Assembly (NCBI GenBank): GCA_014656495.1 | Contig: BNCN01000018.1 | Span: forward strand, 1-64,000 | Reading direction: 5' to 3' | DNA from: Comamonas sp. KCTC 72670 | GTDB lineage: Bacteria; Myxococcota; Myxococcia; Myxococcales; Myxococcaceae | DNA length: 64,000 bases | In this document: positions 61,298-64,000 of the stretch, piece by piece | Layout: each line of letters starts with the position of its first letter | Position numbering within the stretch: position 1 is the stretch's first letter | Translations under genes and position numbers: made by a program | The notes under the pieces: model-generated | What the model was told of the DNA's origin: nothing | The model's input: the letters and a program-made list of their open reading frames with translations, nothing else | The model's database searches: none

Positions 61298-62653
61298 CTA
61301 CTCCTCCAGGTCCAGCTTGCGGTACAGCGTGCGCCGGTTGATGCCCAGGATGCGCGCGGCGGCGGCCTTGTTGCCCCCCTGCGCCTCCACCACCCGGCGC
61401 ACGTAGGCGCGCTCCACCTCCTCCAGGGGCGCGTCCTCCCCCGACGCGCGGCTGAGCAGCGACGTGAGGCCGCTGTCGTCGCCGCCCGGCAGGTCGAAGT
61501 CCTCCGGCACCAGCGTGTCGTGGTCCGCCAGGGCCACCGCGCGCTCCAGCAGGTTGGCCAGCTCGCGCACGTTGCCCGGCCACGCGTGGGCCATCAGCCG
61601 CTTCAGGGCGCTGGCGGACACGCCCAGCACCTCGCGCGACTGCTGCTCGCCTAGCCGGCCGAGGAAGAAGTCCACCAGCGGGAGGATGTCCTCGCGCCGC
61701 TCGCGCAGCGGGGGCACCTCGATGCGGATGACGTTGAGCCGGTAGTAGAGGTCCGCGCGGAAGCGGCCCTCGCGCAGCAGCGTCTCCAGCGGCCGGTTGG
61801 TGGCGGCCAGCACGCGGGCGCGCACGGGCGTCTCCGTGCTCGCGCCCAGCGGGCGCACGCGCCCCGTCTCCAGCGCCTGGAGCAGCTTGGCCTGCACCTC
61901 CAGGGACAGCTCGCCCACCTCGTCGAGGAACAGCGTCCCGCCGCCCGCGGACACGAAGACGCCGGCCCGGTCCTCGCGCGCGTCGGTGTACGCGCCGCGC
62001 CTGGCGCCGAACAGCTCGCTCTCCGCCAGGCTCGTGGGCAGGGCGGCGCAGTTGAGCTGGAGGAAGGGTTGGGCGCGCCGGTTGCTGGACTCGTGGATGA
62101 AGCGCGCCAGGGAGCTCTTGCCGGTGCCCGTCTCCCCCGTCAGCAGCACGGTGGCGTCGCTGCGCCCCGCGCGCCGGGAGACCTCCAGCGCCTTCTGCAT
62201 GGCGGCGCTGCGGGCCACCAGCCCGCCGGGCGTGTCCCCGGGGACGGCCGCGCGCAGGCGCACGATTTCACGGCGGAGCTGCCGCTCGCGGAAGGCGCGC
62301 TCCAGCGTGAGGACGAGCGCGTCCATGTTGAAGGGCTTGGTGACGAAGTCGCAGGCGCCGGCCTTCACCGCCGCCACCGCCAGCTCCACGCTGCCGAAAG
62401 CGGTGATGAGCACCACCAACTGGCCCGGCTTGCGCGTCAGCAGCGCCTCCAGCACCTCGGTGCCGCGCATGCGCGGCATCTCCACGTCGGTGATGACCAG
62501 GTCGAAGGACTCGCGCTCGAAGAGGCTCAGCGCCTCCTCGGGCGACGTGCGGCCCACGGCCTCGTAGCCGCGCGCGTCCAGGCTCTCGCAGAGGAAGTCC
62601 ACGACCCCCGCGTCATCATCCAGGACGAGCAGGCGCTTCCTGGGAGTGCTCAT
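61298..62653 (-). CDS. epsI: NtrC-family response regulator EpsI/Nla24-like
   Basis: The 451-residue protein has a receiver (LLVLDDDAG, Asp in LVITDVEMPRMRG, Lys in FVTKPFNM), an AAA+ sigma-54-type ATPase (GETGTGKSSLARFIHESS Walker A, GGGTLFLDEVGEL Walker B, FRADLYYRLNVI arginine-finger region) and a Fis-type helix-turn-helix (GGNKAAAARILGINRRTLYRKLDL). The GAFTGA loop that contacts sigma-54 reads GAYTDA here (codons at 61979-61996). In Myxococcus xanthus EpsI/Nla24 is an NtrC-like regulator needed for exopolysaccharide. Its start overlaps the sensor-kinase stop as ATGA, so the two form a two-component pair. Confidence 0.88.
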   Translation of the reverse strand: MSTPRKRLLVLDDDAGVVDFLCESLDARGYEAVGRTSPEEALSLFERESFDLVITDVEMPRMRGTEVLEALLTRKPGQLVVLITAFGSVELAVAAVKAGACDFVTKPFNMDALVLTLERAFRERQLRREIVRLRAAVPGDTPGGLVARSAAMQKALEVSRRAGRSDATVLLTGETGTGKSSLARFIHESSNRRAQPFLQLNCAALPTSLAESELFGARRGAYTDAREDRAGVFVSAGGGTLFLDEVGELSLEVQAKLLQALETGRVRPLGASTETPVRARVLAATNRPLETLLREGRFRADLYYRLNVIRIEVPPLRERREDILPLVDFFLGRLGEQQSREVLGVSASALKRLMAHAWPGNVRELANLLERAVALADHDTLVPEDFDLPGGDDSGLTSLLSRASGEDAPLEEVERAYVRRVVEAQGGNKAAAARILGINRRTLYRKLDLEE

Positions 62654-64000
62654 ACCGCCCCCGTTCCCTCTTCCGTCGCGGAAGGGATGTGTACGACGAA
62701 GTGACTGCCCTGGCCCTGCTGTGACGTCACCGTCATGGCGCCGCCGTGCTCGGCGACGATGGCCTTCACCACGGGCAGGCCCAGGCCCGTGCCGCCGTGG
62801 GTGCCCCAGGTGCTGAAGAAGGGCTCGAAGACGCGCTCCAGCGCCTCCGCGTCCATGCCCACGCCGGTGTCCTCCACGGAGAGGCAGACGCCCTGGCGCT
62901 CGCGCAGGCCGGGGGCGGGCTGGAAGGTGGAGGGCTTCAGCGCCACGCGCACCTCGCCGCCCCGGGGCGTGGCGCGCAGCGCGTTGGTGAGCAGGTTGAG
63001 CGTCACCTGCTGCAGGCCGTCGCCGTCCGCCATCACGCGGGGCAGCGCGGGCTCGAAGTCGAAGGTCAGCCGGACGTCGCGCTTGCGGGCGTCGAACTCC
63101 AGCAACTCCACCACGGCGCGCACCGAGGCGAGCGCGTCCAGGGGCTCCAGCCGCGAGGGCTTGCGGCGCGCCAGGTCCAGGAGCTGGCGGACGATGCGCT
63201 CGATGCGGTCCGACTGCTCCACCAGGATGCGCGCGTTGCGCCGCACGTCGTCCGGCAGCTCCGCGCGCGCGGCCAGGGCCTGCGCCCGCCCGTTGAGGAT
63301 GAGCAGCGGCGAGCCGATTTCATGCGCCAACCCCGCGGAGAGCTGTCCCACGGCGGCGAGCTTGTCCACGCGCCGCAGGCCCGCCTCCAGCGCGAGCCGT
63401 GAGTCCGCCTCCTCCGACAGCCGCTGCCGCGCCACGCGCAGCTCCGTCACCATGGCGTTGAAGGCGTGGACCACCTCGCCCACCTCGTCGTCGCCGCCGG
63501 CCACCACCGTGGCGGTGAAGTCGCCGCCGCGCACCGCGCGCATGCCGCGCACCACGCGCTCCAGGGGGCGCTGGAGGTAGAGCATCAGCAGCAGCCAGCC
63601 CACCACGGAGATGCCGGCGATGAGCGTCAGCACCGAGAGCACGGTGGTCCGGGTGGTGCGCTCCAGGTCCTGCCGCAGCCCGTCCAGGGGCTTCACCACG
63701 CCCAGCGCGCCAATCGCGCCGCCACCGTCATCCCGCAGCGGCAGGACGATGAGCAGGTGGGTCAGCTTGTCCGGCCCCGTGAAGTGGGTGAGCGAGTGGT
63801 GCGTCTTCAGCACCCGCTGGGACGCGTCCTCCACCAGATGGAGCGTCTGGGTGCTGCCCGGTGAGCGCACCACCACCGCGCCCCGGGCGTCGAAGACGAA
63901 CAGGTCCACCGTGGGGTCGCGGCGCTCCAGCGACTCGAGGATTTCGTTCACGTCCCCCGCCTGACCGTCCCGGAAGGCGTTCTCCATGGCCACCTGGAGG
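62650..64000 (-). CDS. membrane sensor histidine kinase, partial at the window edge
   Basis: The visible part is about 450 residues and runs off the right end; the N-terminal transmembrane helix expected before the sensor region is missing. It contains a periplasmic sensor segment, a transmembrane helix (LSVLTLIAGISVVGWLLLMLYL), a HAMP domain (RPLERVVRGMRAVRGGDFTATV), the H-box AAVGQLSAGLAHEIGSPLLILNG, and HATPase_c with NLLTNALRATPRGG, DTGVGMDAEALERVFEPFFSTWGTHGGTGLGL. It is the partner of the overlapping EpsI-like regulator and is probably the EpsJ-like kinase of the locus. Confidence 0.88.
   Translation of the reverse strand, partial: LQVAMENAFRDGQAGDVNEILESLERRDPTVDLFVFDARGAVVVRSPGSTQTLHLVEDASQRVLKTHHSLTHFTGPDKLTHLLIVLPLRDDGGGAIGALGVVKPLDGLRQDLERTTRTTVLSVLTLIAGISVVGWLLLMLYLQRPLERVVRGMRAVRGGDFTATVVAGGDDEVGEVVHAFNAMVTELRVARQRLSEEADSRLALEAGLRRVDKLAAVGQLSAGLAHEIGSPLLILNGRAQALAARAELPDDVRRNARILVEQSDRIERIVRQLLDLARRKPSRLEPLDALASVRAVVELLEFDARKRDVRLTFDFEPALPRVMADGDGLQQVTLNLLTNALRATPRGGEVRVALKPSTFQPAPGLRERQGVCLSVEDTGVGMDAEALERVFEPFFSTWGTHGGTGLGLPVVKAIVAEHGGAMTVTSQQGQGSHFVVHIPSATEEGTGAV

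Overview
The window is a roughly 70 percent G+C chromosomal segment that looks like Myxococcus or a close relative in the Myxococcaceae. The gene content and order support this: mnmG and rsmG, a dense parS cluster, parA-parB followed directly by the bactofilin gene bacM, a SitA-type lipoprotein toxin with an Imm11-like immunity gene, and an exopolysaccharide (eps/wzyX) locus with an NtrC-like regulator of the EpsI/Nla24 type. I recognise the families from residues and motifs; no database search was run.

Layout. 1-9.4 kb holds a truncated short-chain dehydrogenase, an M16 metalloprotease, lipoproteins, two alpha/beta hydrolases, an IS66 remnant, a dispersed 44-bp repeat and a Bcr/CflA-type efflux pump. 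9.4-12.1 kb holds mnmG and rsmG with two DnaA-box-like 9-mers between them. 12.5-14.2 kb is a GT-C membrane glycosyltransferase. 14.2-19.3 kb has no credible gene. It carries the centromere: 16 perfect TTCCACGTGGAA palindromes, 15 of them in a directional head-to-tail array with a period of about 78 bp, with decayed copies around it and a separate three-copy repeat on its right. 19.3-25.3 kb has a LamG-domain protein, then the compact cluster parA-parB-bacM-lipoprotein and a small membrane protein.

25.4-29.7 kb has the ergothioneine genes egtB-egtD, a small RelE/ParE-like ORF, a membrane protein and an Xre regulator. 29.7-38 kb has two paralogous secreted proteins of equal length. Each has an N-terminal CxxCH motif, an alpha/alpha-toroid region with QW-like repeats and Ig-like domains. 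They flank a CLC chloride-transport protein with CBS domains. 38.3-40 kb has an ornithine cyclodeaminase-family enzyme, a DUF4326 protein and a coiled-coil lipoprotein. 40.1-45.5 kb is a tight five-gene minus-strand operon encoding a zincin metallopeptidase with features that suggest a type VI secretion cargo module. 45.6-48.6 kb has a lipoprotein and a SitBAI-like locus whose toxin gene is interrupted by an in-frame TGA.

48.6-64 kb is the exopolysaccharide locus: WecG-type transferase, GH44 hydrolase, acyltransferase, GT2 and GT4 transferases, a Wzy-like polymerase, another GT4 transferase, and the NtrC-like regulator with its sensor kinase, which runs off the right end. A receiver-histidine kinase and an mgtE Mg2+ transporter gene are embedded in it.

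How the parts work together: ParB loads on the parS array and ParA and BacM support chromosome segregation and cell architecture; the eps genes make and export a surface polysaccharide by a Wzx/Wzy-type route under two-component control; the sit locus and perhaps the metallopeptidase operon serve kin or competitor interactions.
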